NCBI GenBank assembly: GCA_937910265.1
Contig: CALEPD010000224.1
Coordinates: forward strand, 1-7,264
Length of the DNA stretch: 7,264 nucleotides
Direction: 5' to 3'
Source of the DNA: an uncultured Bacteroidales bacterium
Lineage (GTDB): Bacteria > Bacteroidota > Bacteroidia > Bacteroidales > P3
In this document: one piece after another, positions 6,250 to 7,264 of the stretch
Layout of the letters: each line of letters starts with the position of its first letter
Numbering within the stretch: position 1 is the stretch's first letter
The notes under the pieces: generated by a model
Database searches by the model: none
Told to the model about the DNA's origin: nothing
What the model saw: the letters and a program-made list of their open reading frames with translations, nothing else
Made by a program: the position numbers and the translations under genes

Positions 6250-7264
6250 ATGAGACCCGATTTTTCAAAAGTCAATTTTAAGACCCCGAATGCTGCAAAG
6301 CAAACATTCGAAGAATGGGAAAAAGAGAACCATAATGAAAAGAGTTGGCAAACACCTGAACAGATTGAGGTGAAACCCGTTTACGGGAAAAGCGACCTTG
6401 CCGGCATGGAACATCTCAATTATGCAGCCGGAATAGCCCCATATTTGCGTGGCCCTTACAGCACTATGTATGTAATGCGTCCGTGGACAGTCCGTCAGTA
6501 CGCAGGTTTCTCAACCGCAGAAGAGAGCAATGCCTTCTACCGCCGCAACATTGCCGCCGGACAGAAAGGATTGAGTTGCGCCTTTGACTTGGCAACACAC
6601 CGCGGATACGACTCCGACCACGAGCGTGTAGTTGGCGACGTTGGCAAAGCCGGTGTAGCCATCGACAGCATTCTCGACATGAAAATCCTCTTCGACCAGA
6701 TACCCCTCGACAAGATGAGTGTCAGTATGACCATGAACGGAGCCGTATTGCCCATCCTTTCGTTCTACATCATTGCAGCCGAAGAGCAAGGCGTAAGCCA
6801 GGAGCAATTGCAGGGTACCATCCAGAATGACATTCTGAAAGAATTCATGGTACGCAACACTTATATCTATCCCCCACTGCCGTCGATGAAGATTATCGCC
6901 GACATTTTTGAGTACACCTCAAAAAACATGCCCAAATTCAACAGCATCAGCATCTCTGGCTACCACATGCAGGAAGCCGGAGCCACAGCCGACATCGAAT
7001 TGGCATACACTCTGGCCGACGGACTCGAGTATCTCCGTGCCGGAATTGATGCGGGCATGAGCGTTGACGACTTTGCCCCCCGTTTGAGTTTCTTCTGGGG
7101 AGTAGGCATGAACCACTTCATGGAAATAGCCAAGATGCGTGCTGCTCGTATGTTGTGGGCTAAATTGGTAAGTCAGTTTAATCCTAAGAACCCAAAATCT
7201 TTGGCATTGCGTACTCACAGCCAAACTTCAGGTTGGTCACTTACTGAGCAAGATCCATTCAATA
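6250..7264 (+). CDS. mutB: Methylmalonyl-CoA mutase large (catalytic) subunit, 3'-truncated by the window
   Basis: 338 codons of an expected roughly 715-730 are present, running off the right edge. The enzyme interconverts succinyl-CoA and (R)-methylmalonyl-CoA using adenosylcobalamin, in the succinate-propionate pathway of Bacteroidales. The visible part is the N-terminal arm and most of the substrate-binding TIM barrel: RPWTVRQYAGFSTAEESN (77-94), FDLATHRGYDSDH (112-124), SVSMTMNGAVLPIL (157-170) and SGYHMQEAGA (236-245). Active-site residues known from Propionibacterium MutB (Tyr89, Gln197, Arg207, His244) all align with a constant offset of five (Tyr84, Gln192, Arg202, His239), which indicates a catalytic subunit, not the inactive MutA. 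The B12-binding domain lies beyond the window. ATG 6250 follows an A-rich leader. No mutA precedes it. Codon use changes near 7138. Confidence 0.96.
   Translation, partial: MRPDFSKVNFKTPNAAKQTFEEWEKENHNEKSWQTPEQIEVKPVYGKSDLAGMEHLNYAAGIAPYLRGPYSTMYVMRPWTVRQYAGFSTAEESNAFYRRNIAAGQKGLSCAFDLATHRGYDSDHERVVGDVGKAGVAIDSILDMKILFDQIPLDKMSVSMTMNGAVLPILSFYIIAAEEQGVSQEQLQGTIQNDILKEFMVRNTYIYPPLPSMKIIADIFEYTSKNMPKFNSISISGYHMQEAGATADIELAYTLADGLEYLRAGIDAGMSVDDFAPRLSFFWGVGMNHFMEIAKMRAARMLWAKLVSQFNPKNPKSLALRTHSQTSGWSLTEQDPFN

Noticed and set aside
6511..7224. Three - strand frames opposite mutB
   Set aside because: They are shadows of mutB, which keeps aligned active-site residues over the same bases.

Overview
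The window looks like ordinary chromosomal DNA of a member of the Bacteroidota, most likely Bacteroidales. Three lines of evidence support this. Start codons have A-rich leaders without a Shine-Dalgarno sequence. Promoters follow the Bacteroides pattern (TTTG, about 20 bp, TAnnTTTG). The protein sequences also fit: RimO, the CGWC secreted thioredoxin-fold protein and the small outer-membrane barrel all resemble Bacteroidales families. Eight protein genes are supported, two of them cut by the window edges. I see no rRNA, tRNA, CRISPR array, insertion sequence or integrase.

Left block (2-4050, + strand): four tightly packed genes with gaps of 18, 21 and 11 nt, probably one transcript that starts left of the window. 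They are a SpoIID/LytB-type cell-wall protein (5' end missing), an exported thioredoxin-fold protein, FtsY (signal recognition particle receptor) and RimO (methylthiotransferase for ribosomal protein S12). A hairpin at 4077-4114 follows rimO.

Middle block (4147-4974, + strand): a well-formed Bacteroides-type promoter drives a YceD/DUF177 protein and then ribosomal protein bL32 (rpmF). The block is closed by a strong hairpin at 4935-4974 that can serve transcripts arriving from both sides.

Right block: a small outer-membrane beta-barrel protein lies on the - strand (5823-5011), with an exact promoter match upstream. A 426-bp divergent intergenic region follows. After it comes the start of the methylmalonyl-CoA mutase large subunit gene (mutB, 6250 to the window end), which has a -7 element but no obvious -33 element.

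Functionally, FtsY, RimO, YceD and bL32 belong to translation, ribosome maturation and protein targeting. The SpoIID-like, thioredoxin-like and barrel proteins act in the envelope. MutB belongs to succinate/propionate metabolism. I found no convincing undescribed system. The items most worth a second look are a sharp change in codon use near the right end of mutB, mutB lacking an upstream mutA, the unusual neighbours of ftsY-rimO, and the rimO 3' hairpin.
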